From assembly GCF_030209445.1 (NCBI RefSeq), contig NZ_JARVSD010000005.1, positions 1 through 64,000 of the forward strand: a stretch of 64,000 nucleotides of DNA, in the 5' to 3' direction. Made by a program: the position numbers and the translations under genes. Under the pieces are notes generated by a model. That model did no database searches. It had not been told where the DNA came from and saw only the letters and a list, made by a program, of their open reading frames with translations. The stretch's first letter is position 1. Each line of letters starts with the position of its first letter. The stretch is from Promicromonospora sp. MEB111. Lineage in GTDB: Bacteria; Actinomycetota; Actinomycetes; Actinomycetales; Cellulomonadaceae. Below are positions 6,579-14,742 of the stretch, piece by piece.

Positions 6579-7472
6579 ATGGGCGAATCGCACTCCCGTA
6601 TCTCCGCCTGGTGGGTGTTTCCCATCAGTGCGATCGTCTGGTGGATCTGCGGATTCCTGCCCTGGCTCGCGCAGCTGTCGTACCAGGTCACCGGCATCGC
6701 GGACGCTTCTGACGCCGCCCAGGCGGGCATCCTGCCGCTGCCCTTCACGGCCGACGGCGCGGTGGTCGGCCTCGTCGTCATGGCGCTGCTCGGTGGCGTG
6801 CTCGCCGGGACCACCGCCCGCCTTGCCGCCTCGGCCGGGGCGGGCGCCGCCGCCGCGATCGGCGGCACCCTGCTCGCGATGGCCGGAGCAGGTGGCGCCT
6901 CCTGGTGGCTCGCGGCCCGCGAGACGGTCCCGGGTGACGCCATGCCGCTCGGCATGCTCGTGGTGACCTGCGCCGCCGGGATCGTCGGCCTCGCGGCCGG
7001 GCTCCTGGCGGGCCTCGGGCCGGCCGCTCTGCGCGGTGTCGCCCTCGCCCTGCCGGTGGTGCTCCTCGACGGCTGGTTCTGGGGCTTCGTGCCCGGCAAC
7101 GCGGTGTCCCCCACGGGCACGTGGTGGGTGCTCGCCCTGGCGCTCGGTATCGCGTTCGGCCTCACCGTGGACAGCAAGCCGATGGAGCTGCTCGGCTGGC
7201 TGCCCGCCGCCGGCGCCGTGTGGGTGCTGCAGGCGGCTGGACCCGCCCTGCTGGCGGTGCAGGAGAACATCTGGCCGGGCTCGGCGCTCACCGAGGACCC
7301 GATGTCCGCCGTGGCCCTCGCCGCGGGCAAGATCGCCTCCGCCGCGATCGTTCCCGACGGGCACCAGCTCGGGGCCTGGGTGGTCGCCCTGCTGCTCGGT
7401 GCGGCCATCGCCGCGCTCCGGCTGTCCAGGGAAGCCGATGACGAGAGCGAGCTCTCCGAGGCCTGGGCCTGA
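6579..7472 (+). CDS. Polytopic membrane protein, 297 aa
   Basis: Around seven or eight hydrophobic segments are visible (ISAWWVFPISAIVWWICGF, VVGLVVMALLGGVLAG, AAAAIGGTLLAMAGAGGASWWLA, LGMLVVTCAAGIVGLAAGLLAG and further ones), with a short acidic C-tail (EADDESELSEAWA). No family is recognised. Two starts are possible: ATG 6543, with poor ribosome-site spacing, or ATG 6579, which lies 7 nt after TACCGT (6566-6571) and would be leaderless. The second is preferred. It diverges from the riboswitch-controlled NlpC gene. A transport or envelope role is possible but unproven. Confidence 0.72.
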   Translation: MGESHSRISAWWVFPISAIVWWICGFLPWLAQLSYQVTGIADASDAAQAGILPLPFTADGAVVGLVVMALLGGVLAGTTARLAASAGAGAAAAIGGTLLAMAGAGGASWWLAARETVPGDAMPLGMLVVTCAAGIVGLAAGLLAGLGPAALRGVALALPVVLLDGWFWGFVPGNAVSPTGTWWVLALALGIAFGLTVDSKPMELLGWLPAAGAVWVLQAAGPALLAVQENIWPGSALTEDPMSAVALAAGKIASAAIVPDGHQLGAWVVALLLGAAIAALRLSREADDESELSEAWA

Positions 7473-7572
7473 CATCCCGTGCCCTTACTGATTGCGATTG
7501 TGTAAATTTCACCCCCATCCGGGCGTGAGGCCTGTTCGGCGTCGACTCAGTCGCCCTAGGTTTGCCCCAGTT

Positions 7573-7591
7573 CAGGGGTAATCAGCCCCTG
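7573..7591 (+). promoter_or_regulatory. Hairpin in the leader of the subtilase gene
   Basis: CAGGGG-TAATCAG-CCCCTG forms a perfect 6-bp stem ending 20 nt before the ATG at 7612. It is close enough to the ribosome site to influence initiation or to act as an operator. Confidence 0.35.
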
Positions 7592-7611
7592 TGCGAATAA
7601 TGGGGGCATAT

Positions 7612-8673
7612 ATGAACAGGAAGTCACTCGTCGGCGCCGCCACCTCCGCGGCGCTCGTCGTGGCGACGCTGGTCGCGGTCGCGCCGGGCGCGCAGGCCGC
7701 GACCAACGATCCCCTCCGGGACAGGCAGTGGGGCCTGGACCAGATCAACGCCGAGGCGGCCTGGCCGGCCAGCACCGGCGAGGGCGTGGTGGTGGCCGTC
7801 GTCGACACAGGAGTCGACTTCGACCAGCCCGACCTGGCGGGGCAGCTCCTGCCGGGCGCCACCTTCACGGGCTGCGCGGACGTCCGTCCGTGCGGCGAAG
7901 GGGACTTCAGGGGGCCCGACGGCACCAACGACGGCGACGAGCACGGGACGCACGTGGCAGGCATCGTCGCCGCCGCGACGGACAACGGCATCGGCGTCGC
8001 GGGCGTGGCGCCGGACGCCAGGATCCTCCCGGTCAAGGTGCTCGAGGCCGGGTCTGGCTCGTCGCAGGACATCGCGGACGGCATCCGCTGGGCGGCCGAC
8101 CACGGTGCCGACGTCATCAACCTCTCCCTGGGCTCCGGCCTGGGTGGGCAGCTGCTGACGATCATCGGCGTCGACACCCTGATGCGGGACGCCATCGCGT
8201 ACGCGCGTGAGCGCGGTGTGCTCACGGTGGCGGCGGCTGGCAACTCGTCGACCCCGCTCTGCAGCGACCCGGCGTTCACCAGCGTCGCGATCTGCGTCGG
8301 GGCCACCGACTCGGCCGGGCTCCACTCCTACTACTCGGAGCTGCCGGTCAAGCTGGACCTGAAGAGCGTCTCGGCGCCCGGCGGGTCGGGCGGGCTGACC
8401 GGCTGCGACGGCGACGTCTGGTCGACGGTTCCCGTGGGCACGGGTTCCGACACCTGCTCGGGCGGCAGCTACGACTCCTACGCGGGCACGTCGATGGCGA
8501 CGCCGCACGTGGCCGGGGTCGCGGCGCTCCTGTTCGCGCAGGGGCGCTCGGTCGACGACGTGGAGAGCGCCATCCTCCGCACGGCTCACGACCCGCTGCT
8601 GGGTCTCACGGGGCTGTGGTCGCCGCTGTACGGGTACGGCGTCGTCGACGCGGCCGCGGCGGTCGCGTACTGA
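7612..8673 (+). CDS. Secreted S8 (subtilisin-like) serine protease
   Basis: A 353-aa exported protease. Signal peptide MNRKSLVGAATSAALVVATL...APGAQA, about 29 residues. There is no obvious inhibitor propeptide. The catalytic triad is visible as Asp65 (VVDTGVD), His111 (DEHGTHVAG) and Ser294 (AGTSMATPHVAG). Extra Cys pairs (FTGCADVRPCGEG, PLCSDP...ICVGA, TGCDGD...TCSGG) suggest disulphides. Start 7612 is preferred over the upstream GTG 7591 and ATG 7600 because it is followed by a complete signal peptide and preceded by GGGGG at 7602-7606. C-terminal membrane anchors are absent. Confidence 0.93.
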   Translation: MNRKSLVGAATSAALVVATLVAVAPGAQAATNDPLRDRQWGLDQINAEAAWPASTGEGVVVAVVDTGVDFDQPDLAGQLLPGATFTGCADVRPCGEGDFRGPDGTNDGDEHGTHVAGIVAAATDNGIGVAGVAPDARILPVKVLEAGSGSSQDIADGIRWAADHGADVINLSLGSGLGGQLLTIIGVDTLMRDAIAYARERGVLTVAAAGNSSTPLCSDPAFTSVAICVGATDSAGLHSYYSELPVKLDLKSVSAPGGSGGLTGCDGDVWSTVPVGTGSDTCSGGSYDSYAGTSMATPHVAGVAALLFAQGRSVDDVESAILRTAHDPLLGLTGLWSPLYGYGVVDAAAAVAY

Positions 8674-8733
8674 CGCCGCTCGCGGAGTGGCGCCGCTCGC
8701 GTACCGACGTCGGTCGCGACCGCCGGGACGAGC

Positions 8734-8773
8734 GCGAAGGAGCACCGCGGCGCGCGCCGCGGTGCTCCTTCGC
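8734..8773. terminator. Strong bidirectional terminator
   Basis: GCGAAGGAGCACCGCGGCGC and its perfect inverse abut each other in a 40-nt palindrome between the convergent subtilase and NlpC genes. It is flanked by TCTGGTTGTT on the plus side. Confidence 0.8.
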
Positions 8774-8802
8774 TCTGGTTGTTGACGGGTTGCCGGTGCG
8801 GA

Positions 8803-9513
8803 TCAGTACGGGCGGATGTAGACCGCGTAGTCCTGCCACTGCTCGGTGTAGCGCACAGGACTTCCGTAGTTGGCGGCCTCGACCACCATGCCGCCGCCGG
8901 CGTAGAGGGACACGTGCCCCTGGGTCCACACGATGTCGCCCGGGATCGGCGACGACACCTGGTACCCGGTGGCCACCATCGACGACGAGGAGTGGGGCAG
9001 CTCGACGCCGAGCTGCGCGTACACGTACTTGACCAGGCCCGAGCAGTCGAACCCGGTGGCGGGCGAGCTGCCGCCGTACGCGTAGGCGATGCCGATGTAC
9101 TGCATCGCGATCGAGACGGCCTGGGCTCCGATGGAACCGTCGGACGCGTAGTCCGGGGTGGCCGGCTCGGCTTCGGCGGCCGCGGTCGTCGCGGTCACCT
9201 GCTCTGTGGTGGTCTCCACGACCGGCTCCGGCTCGGGCTCGGGAGCGGGGGTGACCTTGACGGCCTTGCTCTCGATGTTGAGCCTCGCGTCGTTCGCGAC
9301 CTGCACCGCTGGTGCCGTCGCGACGTCCTTGGCCAGTCGGTTCGAACCGTCTCCCGCGATCGCGTGTGCGCTGGGTGCGAACGCCGTGGCGAGAAGTCCG
9401 GATGATGCCGCGATCACTGCGCCGGAACGTGCTGCGGTGCGTGTCACGGACATGAAGTGAGTGCTAGGAGCGTGATCGGCGCGGTGTCGACCGCGTCGGA
9501 CGGTGGTACTCAC
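8803..9513 (-). CDS. Secreted NlpC/P60 peptidoglycan hydrolase, paralogue 2
   Basis: A 236-aa exported hydrolase. The N-terminus is basic, with a hydrophobic core SGAVIAASSGLLATAFAPSAHA, cleaved near residue 51. A linker contains PAPEPEPEPVVE followed by Thr/Ala-rich sequence, likely wall-spanning. The NlpC/P60 domain occupies about 127-236 with Cys157 (GFDCSGLVKYVYAQLG) and His200 (TQGHVSLYAG). The C-terminal 110 residues closely resemble the enzyme at 5485-6219, so the two are recent paralogues. The GTG start at 9513 has GGAG 8-9 nt upstream. No ydaO signature was found in its leader. Confidence 0.92.
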   Translation of the reverse strand: MSTTVRRGRHRADHAPSTHFMSVTRTAARSGAVIAASSGLLATAFAPSAHAIAGDGSNRLAKDVATAPAVQVANDARLNIESKAVKVTPAPEPEPEPVVETTTEQVTATTAAAEAEPATPDYASDGSIGAQAVSIAMQYIGIAYAYGGSSPATGFDCSGLVKYVYAQLGVELPHSSSSMVATGYQVSSPIPGDIVWTQGHVSLYAGGGMVVEAANYGSPVRYTEQWQDYAVYIRPY

Positions 9514-9775
9514 CGAAGTTCTCCAGTCGCCGGTTGCGCGGGCCCGTACCGGTCTGGGGAATGGGGCCCGCGGCTGTGCCTCCGGTGGCGCAGCGAAACC
9601 GACGCTACATACGGGTATCGACCTTGTCTCGATCAGATAACAGTTGTCGTGAAGTATCGGACTGTCCGAAACGCGCGTAACTTTTCGACCAGATGCCTTT
9701 TCCCAGCGTAAGGGTTGTTTTTAACGCCGAAATGCGGTCCTGACGGGTATGAGGAAACAGCGGGGGAAATGTTGC
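9514..9775 (-). other. Leader of the second NlpC gene; no gene seen
   Basis: No convincing coding sequence is present. On the minus strand GGGCCC (9568-9563) and GGGCCC (9546-9541) flank a short loop and could form a hairpin about 25 nt before the ribosome site. The stretch 9603-9720 is AT-richer and presumably holds the promoter. I could not assign a known riboswitch. Confidence 0.35.
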
Positions 9776-9801
9776 GACACGCCGCTCTCCGGCGGCGTGT
9801 C
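9776..9801 (-). terminator. Hairpin at the end of the SRPBCC gene
   Basis: GACACGCCGC (9776-9785) and GCGGCGTGTC (9792-9801) form a perfect 10-bp stem overlapping the stop codon of the minus-strand gene. It is followed, in the minus direction, by AACATTTCCC. Confidence 0.6.
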
Positions 9802-10267
9802 AGCCCTTGTCCCGCACCCGGAGCTCCGCCTCGGCCTTGAGGTCGGCCAGCAGGGTGTCGGCCAGCTCGCGGGCTCTCGGACCCCCTGCCAGGTCGGTCA
9901 GCCCGGCCAGCATCCCGCTCCGGGCCACGGCCGTCGTGACCTCGCACGCGGCGTCCGCGCTCGGCGCGGCAGCGGCCTGCGGCGTGATCCGGTGCGCGAT
10001 CCCGGTCCGGACGCCGGGGGTGGAGCTGCTCGACCAGGAGAAGCCCTGCCCCTCGGCGAGGCCGTCCACCTCCCAGGTCGCGGCCGGCAGACCGGGCTGG
10101 TCGATCTCGACCCGGGAGCCCACGACGAGCGCTGTCTCCGGGCCGAGCAGCGTCACGCGGCTCATGGCGGTGGTCCACGCGGGCATGCGCTCGACGTCGG
10201 ACAGGATCTGCCAGACGACGTCGGCGGGCGCCTCGATCCTGGCGCCTGTGCGGTAGGCGTGAGCCAC
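9800..10267 (-). CDS. SRPBCC (START/Bet v1-like) family protein
   Basis: A 155-aa cytosolic protein with the polyketide-cyclase/SRPBCC opening: AHAYRTGARIEAPADVVWQILSDVERMPAWTTAMSRVTLLG, followed by VGSRVEIDQPGLPAATWEVDGLAEGQGFSW. These proteins form a helix-grip hydrophobic pocket; the ligand is unknown. Start is GTG 10267. It stands alone, 77 nt downstream of the PASTA protein gene on the same strand. Confidence 0.75.
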   Translation of the reverse strand: MAHAYRTGARIEAPADVVWQILSDVERMPAWTTAMSRVTLLGPETALVVGSRVEIDQPGLPAATWEVDGLAEGQGFSWSSSSTPGVRTGIAHRITPQAAAAPSADAACEVTTAVARSGMLAGLTDLAGGPRARELADTLLADLKAEAELRVRDKG

Positions 10268-10344
10268 GGGCCCCAGGCTACGCCGGGCTCGGGAGCATCC
10301 GGCGCAGCCCGGGGCCCGTGGCGGACCTCCGGGTGAGGGGCGGG

Positions 10345-11496
10345 TCAGGGGCCGGTGGAGAGCTCGACCGTGACCGGGGCACCCCAGCTGACGAGCGCAC
10401 TCCCCGCGGGGTCGGACGAGATGACTGTCCCCTCGGGGACGGTGTCGGACGCAGCTTCCTCGAAGGTGCATGCCAGGTGCTTCTGCAGGCAGGCCACCTC
10501 GGCGTCCTCACGGGTCATCGCGGTGAGGTCGGGAACCTCGATGACGCCGTCCGCGATCTCGTCGGGGAGGTCGGTGAACTCGGTCGTGAGGTAGATGTCC
10601 ATACCGTGCTTCGTGTCCTGCGTCTCGAGTGGTCGGTTCCGCAGCTCGTCGTAGATCACGGTCCGCATCCTGTCGTCGTCGGCGTACTGGTAGGTCGCCG
10701 CCGTGCCTCGGCGGCCCTCCGAGTCACGGGCGTCCTGCTCGACCTCGACGCCGGACAGGCTCGTGAGCAGCTCCCACGCCGCGGCCCGCAGCTCCGGCTC
10801 CGCCGGTGCCTGGGTGGCCAGGCGTGCCGCGGCGTCGCGCACCGCTTCCTCGGTCCAGCTGGCAGGCGCATCCGCGTCGTCGTAGTTGTCCACGAGGGCC
10901 TCGTGCAGGGGTTCCGGCTCGGTCGGCAACGCGGCCATGTCCGCCCACGTGTAGCTGAGGAGATGCCCCTCGAGGTTGATGTGGTCGCCGAGGGCCATCA
11001 GCGCGGGTCCGCCGGCGGTCAGCTCGAAGCTCACGCCCTCGCCGTACCAGCTCTCGCTGCCGAGGTCGCTGCCCAGCGGTGCCTCGGGCCCGGACTCGCC
11101 GCCCGTCTGGCTCGGTGTGCCCCGGGTCACGACGTGGAAATACGTCGCCTCCCGCCAGCCGTCCGGCGGTATGACGGGCTCCATGGCCGGGTAGCTGGGT
11201 GTCTCGGGCAGGGGGTCCCCCTCGCTCGACGTCAGGGGTGGCCCGGTCGGGCTCGGCGACGGCTCGACCGGCATCGTCGTCGAACCTCCCGGCACGACCG
11301 TGGTGGGCTCCAGCGTGGTGGCCGCCCAGGCCCCGCCCCCGAGGGCCAGGCCGAGCGCCAGGGTGACGCCGCCCGCCCGGGCGGCCCGCCGCCGTCGTGC
11401 GGCGGGGACTACGCGCGTGACGTCGACGTCGATCCTCGGTGCGACCCGGGTGACCTGGGCGCGCAGGGACTCGGCGAACTGCTCGTCGGGGTTCAT
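10345..11496 (-). CDS. Membrane protein with extracytoplasmic PASTA domain, partner of ECF sigma
   Basis: 383 aa. Residues 1-40 are cytoplasmic and Arg-rich at the end ([10 protein letters not shown]), followed by one TM helix (GGVTLALGLALGGGAWAATT, about 42-61), a Pro/Ser/Thr linker and a large outer domain. The last 65 residues form a PASTA domain (VIEVPDLTAMTREDAEVACLQ...PEGTVISSDPAGS...VTVELSTGP). It overlaps the sigma gene by 4 nt (ATGA), as anti-sigma factors often do. The N-terminus lacks a HxxxCxxC zinc anti-sigma motif. The topology suggests a wall or muropeptide sensor acting on the sigma factor; that function is inferred. Confidence 0.78.
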   Translation of the reverse strand: MNPDEQFAESLRAQVTRVAPRIDVDVTRVVPAARRRRAARAGGVTLALGLALGGGAWAATTLEPTTVVPGGSTTMPVEPSPSPTGPPLTSSEGDPLPETPSYPAMEPVIPPDGWREATYFHVVTRGTPSQTGGESGPEAPLGSDLGSESWYGEGVSFELTAGGPALMALGDHINLEGHLLSYTWADMAALPTEPEPLHEALVDNYDDADAPASWTEEAVRDAAARLATQAPAEPELRAAAWELLTSLSGVEVEQDARDSEGRRGTAATYQYADDDRMRTVIYDELRNRPLETQDTKHGMDIYLTTEFTDLPDEIADGVIEVPDLTAMTREDAEVACLQKHLACTFEEAASDTVPEGTVISSDPAGSALVSWGAPVTVELSTGP

Positions 11497-12113
11497 GACC
11501 CGCTCCTCTCGTTGTCGGTGGGCCGATCGGTCGCGTCGAAGCCCTGCAGGATCTCGCGCAGGCGCACGATGCCGCGGGACGCGGTGGACTTCACGGTCCC
11601 GACCGTGACGCCGAGCGCGTCGGCGACCTCACGCTCGGGGAGGCCCTCGAGGTGCCGGAGCACGACGATCCGGCGCTGCCTGGTGGGGAGCAGCCGGAGC
11701 GCACGGACCAGGCGGTCCCGCTCGGCGTGCAGGTCGGCGGTGTTCCCGGCGCCGTCCGGCCGGTCGGGCACGGCGTCGGAAGCCATGAGGACCTCCCGGC
11801 GCCGGCGCCGCCAGCCGTCGATCCGCAGGTTCGCCAGCACGCGCCGCGCATAGGCGAGCGGCTCGCCCTGACGGGCCTTCGGCCAGGCCAGGTACGTCTT
11901 CATCAGGGCCTGCTGCACCAGCTCCTCGGCCTGGTGCGTGTCCCCGCACAGCAACCAGGCGGTGCGGGCGAGGGCGGGGGCGGACCGCGCCATGAAGGAG
12001 GCGAACTCGGCCTCCTTGTCGCGCGCCACCGTGATGTCGACCGCGACGCCGCCGTCTGCGGCGTCGGCGGCGTGGACCGGGTCGGGGCTCGAGCGCCCCG
12101 CGACCATTGGCAT
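11493..12113 (-). CDS. ECF sigma factor (SigE-like)
   Basis: A 206-aa RNA polymerase sigma factor. Region 2 is ASFMARSAPALARTAWLLCGDTHQAEELVQQALMKTYLAWPKA...YARRVLANLRIDGWRRRRRE. Region 4 is LRLLPTRQRRIVVLRHLEGLPEREVADALGVTVGTVKSTASRGIVRLR. Several Met codons are available. ATG 12113 is preferred because GGAG lies 8 nt upstream; the ATG at 12119 would leave only 2 nt. The downstream gene overlaps by 4 nt and encodes the PASTA membrane protein. The three TGTGACAT/CGTC elements in the window are candidates for ECF-type promoters, but nothing links them to this factor. Confidence 0.9.
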   Translation of the reverse strand: MPMVAGRSSPDPVHAADAADGGVAVDITVARDKEAEFASFMARSAPALARTAWLLCGDTHQAEELVQQALMKTYLAWPKARQGEPLAYARRVLANLRIDGWRRRRREVLMASDAVPDRPDGAGNTADLHAERDRLVRALRLLPTRQRRIVVLRHLEGLPEREVADALGVTVGTVKSTASRGIVRLREILQGFDATDRPTDNERSGS

Positions 12114-12199
12114 GCTCATGTCTCCTTCACGGTTCGGCACGGCGAAAGGTTGAGCGGGGCGCGCGGGTGGCTGTCGGTGTGCTTCCGTATCCTCGCGGC

Positions 12200-13309
12200 A
12201 TGGCCACCCACCGGCTCACCGTGCAGCAGGCGCGCCGCATCGCGCTCCGCGCCCAGCTCCTCGACGCCCACCGGCCCGTCGACCTGGTGCACCTCGTGGA
12301 GGACCTCACGTTCCTCGCGGTGGACCCGACGTCGGCGGTCGCCCCGGCCGTGGACCTCGTCGCCTGGTCGCGGCTCGGGAACGAGTACTGGGTGGGCGCG
12401 GTCGACGACGCGATCACGGACCGCATGCTGTTCCAGCTCCGCGGCACCGTGCGGTCGATGGGCGACCTGCCGCTGTACCTGGAACAGATGGAGCAGTGGC
12501 CGCAGAACGAGACCATGCGGCAGTGGCTCGCCGACAACGCGGAGTTCGAGCGTGAGGTGCTGGCGCTGGTCGAGGCGGAGGGGCCGGTGCTGGCCAAGGA
12601 CGTGCCCGACACGGCCCGGGTCCCGTTCACCTGGGGTGCCGAGGGGTGGAGCAGCCGGCGCAGCGTGGCCGAGATGCTCGAGGCGCTGAACATGCAGGGC
12701 AAGCTCGCGATGGTGGGGCGCAAGGGCCGCCAGCGGCTGTGGGATCTCGCCGGCCGGGTCTATCCGCAGGTCGAGGCGGTGCCGCTCGCGGACGCGCTGC
12801 GCGAGCGGGTGGACCGGAGGCTGGCCGCGGAGGGCATCGCGCGCGAGCGGGCGCAGGGCCGCTCGGGCGACGGCGCGTGGTGGGTCGACCTGCCGGGCGA
12901 GGTCGTCGAGGTCGACGGCGTCGACGGCGAGTGGCGGGTGGACCCGGAGCTGCTGGACCACGTGGACGACGAGTTCGAGCCGCGCACCGCCCTGCTGTCC
13001 CCGTTCGACGCGATCGCCGCCGACCGCGCCCGGCTGCTCGACCTGTTCGGCTACGAGTACACGCTGGAGATGTACAAGCCGAAGGGGAAGCGGCGCTGGG
13101 GGTACTTCGCGCTGCCGATCCTGCACGGCGAGCGGTTCGTGGGAAAGCTCGACGCGAAGGCCGACCGCAAGGAGGGCGTGCTGAACGTCTTCGCGGTGCA
13201 CGAGGACCTGCCGTTCGACGGGGCCACGATGGACGCGGTGCACGCCGAGATCGAGCACCTCGCGACGTGGCTCGGGCTGGGTCGGGTCGACTACGCCAGA
13301 TCCGCCTAG
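12200..13309 (+). CDS. Winged-helix YcaQ/AlkZ-like DNA glycosylase family
   Basis: 369 aa, beginning THRLTVQQARRIALRAQLLDAHRPVDLVHLVEDLTFLAVDPTSAV. This tandem winged-helix architecture (HTH_42) is found in YcaQ and AlkZ, glycosylases that unhook interstrand crosslinks or remove bulky alkyl adducts. C-terminal LLSPFDAIAADRARLLDLFGYEYTLEMYKPKGKRRWGYFALPILHGERFVGKLDAKADRKEG is typical of the family. AlkZ homologues often sit with DNA-damaging antibiotic genes, but no such cluster is visible. The ATG at 12200 lies 6 nt after TATCCT, so it is probably leaderless. It diverges from the sigma operon. Confidence 0.85.
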   Translation: MATHRLTVQQARRIALRAQLLDAHRPVDLVHLVEDLTFLAVDPTSAVAPAVDLVAWSRLGNEYWVGAVDDAITDRMLFQLRGTVRSMGDLPLYLEQMEQWPQNETMRQWLADNAEFEREVLALVEAEGPVLAKDVPDTARVPFTWGAEGWSSRRSVAEMLEALNMQGKLAMVGRKGRQRLWDLAGRVYPQVEAVPLADALRERVDRRLAAEGIARERAQGRSGDGAWWVDLPGEVVEVDGVDGEWRVDPELLDHVDDEFEPRTALLSPFDAIAADRARLLDLFGYEYTLEMYKPKGKRRWGYFALPILHGERFVGKLDAKADRKEGVLNVFAVHEDLPFDGATMDAVHAEIEHLATWLGLGRVDYARSA

Positions 13310-13416
13310 CGGCACGCGCGGACCGTCCGGGGCGGATTCGGCAGGAGGAAAAACCACCCGCGCGGGCACCCGGCTGGACCTTCCGGACGGCCGGTGCCTG
13401 TGGTCGGATGGCGGCC

Positions 13417-14688
13417 ATGACACAGCGGACAATTCGGTACGAGACCGACTCGTTGACGAGTCTGACGGGGCTGGTGTCCCTGACGGCGTTGACCAGCAGC
13501 CCGGACCCGCAGGCGGCGTACGACGCGCTGCGGGCGCGCTGGGGTGCTGTCGCTCCGGTCGAGATCGAGGCCGGGGTGCCCGCGTGGCTGGTCATGGGCC
13601 ACCAGGAGAGCTGCCACGTGATGCGCTCCGAGGCCGCCTTCGCCAAGGACCCGCGCACCTGGCGGTGGAACTACGAGGGCCTGCTGCCGCCCGGCACGGC
13701 GATCGCGACGTTCGCGCCGGCCGACCCTCGGCCGTCGTCCTTCCACCACGACGGCGAGGAGCGCCGCCGGCTGCGCAAGCCGCTGGACGACGCCCTGGAG
13801 GCGCTCGACGAGCGGACGGTCCGGGACAGCATCACCGACCTGTGCCGGCGGATCATCGACCGGATGGGCCCGAGCGGCACCACCGACCTGGTCCGGGCGT
13901 TCTGTCAGCCCATGGGCTTCCTCGCGATGACGACGCTGCTCGGGTTCGACCTCGAGACCGGCGCGCAGCTCATGGCCGACTCCGCCAAGGTGGTGGTGGC
14001 CGACGGCGACGAGGTGGCCGCCGCGCAGGCCCGGGTCGCGGGCACGATCCTGCAGCACATCCAGCAGCGCAGGCAGGACGGCGGGCAGGACCTGATCTCC
14101 TTCCTCGCGGTCCACCAGAACTTCGCGCACGACGGCGAGATCGCCTCGACGGCCGTGGTCCCGATGCACGCCGCCGCGATCTTCCTCACCGCGTGGATCA
14201 CCCAGACGCTGCACCTGCGGCTGTCCGACCGGCAGCTCGCCTCCCGGGTGACCGGTGGCCGGGTCGGGCTGGACGACGCCCTCGACGAGGTGCTGTGGCG
14301 CCAGTCCCCGATCGCGCAGTCCCCGGCGCTGCGGTTCGCGCGCAACGACGTCGAGCTGGGTGGCCGGCTGATCAACAAGGGTGACGCCCTGGTGCTGTCG
14401 ATCGCCGCCGCGAACGGCGACCCGGCCGTGCACACCAGCGACCCGTGGGACGAGGTGGGCAACCGCGCCCACCTGTCCTGGGGCACCGGACCGCACGCGT
14501 GCCCGGCGCCGCGTCAGGCCCGCCTGATCGCGCGCATCGCGGTGGACCAGCTCCTGCGGCACATGGACGTGCAGCTGCACGTGCCGGAGGAGGGCCTGCC
14601 CTGGGCGCACTCGCCCTGGGTGCGGCACCCCGAGCGGATGCCCGTGACCTACCGGCGGGCCCCGGCGTTCGGCGACATCAACGCGTGA
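13417..14688 (+). CDS. Cytochrome P450, CYP157-like, without the ExxR arginine
   Basis: A 423-aa soluble haem monooxygenase-fold protein. The haem loop LSWGTGPHACPAP carries the thiolate ligand Cys362. The K-helix reads DEVLWRQSPIAQ, so against the usual ExxR the Glu (291) is kept and the Arg position (294) is Trp, with Arg displaced to 295. The I-helix (MHAAAIFLTAWITQTL) lacks the usual acid/alcohol pair. Loss of ExxR is a known hallmark of the CYP157 family of actinomycetes. The paralogue at 36105-37418 shares all these features. A GTG or ATG a few codons upstream (ATG 13408) is an alternative start. It converges on a canonical P450. Confidence 0.88.
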   Translation: MTQRTIRYETDSLTSLTGLVSLTALTSSPDPQAAYDALRARWGAVAPVEIEAGVPAWLVMGHQESCHVMRSEAAFAKDPRTWRWNYEGLLPPGTAIATFAPADPRPSSFHHDGEERRRLRKPLDDALEALDERTVRDSITDLCRRIIDRMGPSGTTDLVRAFCQPMGFLAMTTLLGFDLETGAQLMADSAKVVVADGDEVAAAQARVAGTILQHIQQRRQDGGQDLISFLAVHQNFAHDGEIASTAVVPMHAAAIFLTAWITQTLHLRLSDRQLASRVTGGRVGLDDALDEVLWRQSPIAQSPALRFARNDVELGGRLINKGDALVLSIAAANGDPAVHTSDPWDEVGNRAHLSWGTGPHACPAPRQARLIARIAVDQLLRHMDVQLHVPEEGLPWAHSPWVRHPERMPVTYRRAPAFGDINA

Positions 14689-14693
14689 CGGCA

Positions 14694-14721
14694 GGCCGGG
14701 CGTCAGGTCCGACGCCCGGCC
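14694..14721. terminator. Bidirectional terminator between two P450 genes
   Basis: GGCCGGGCGTC (14694-14704) and GACGCCCGGCC (14711-14721) form a perfect 11-bp stem with loop AGGTCC, placed between convergent genes. Confidence 0.75.
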
Positions 14722-14742
14722 GCCCGTCAGGCCAGGCGTGCG

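Noticed and set aside
9514-9775. Second c-di-AMP riboswitch before the NlpC paralogue
   Set aside because: The diagnostic CCCGAACCCGACAG and CGCAGGCGG blocks are absent; only generic GC hairpins are present.
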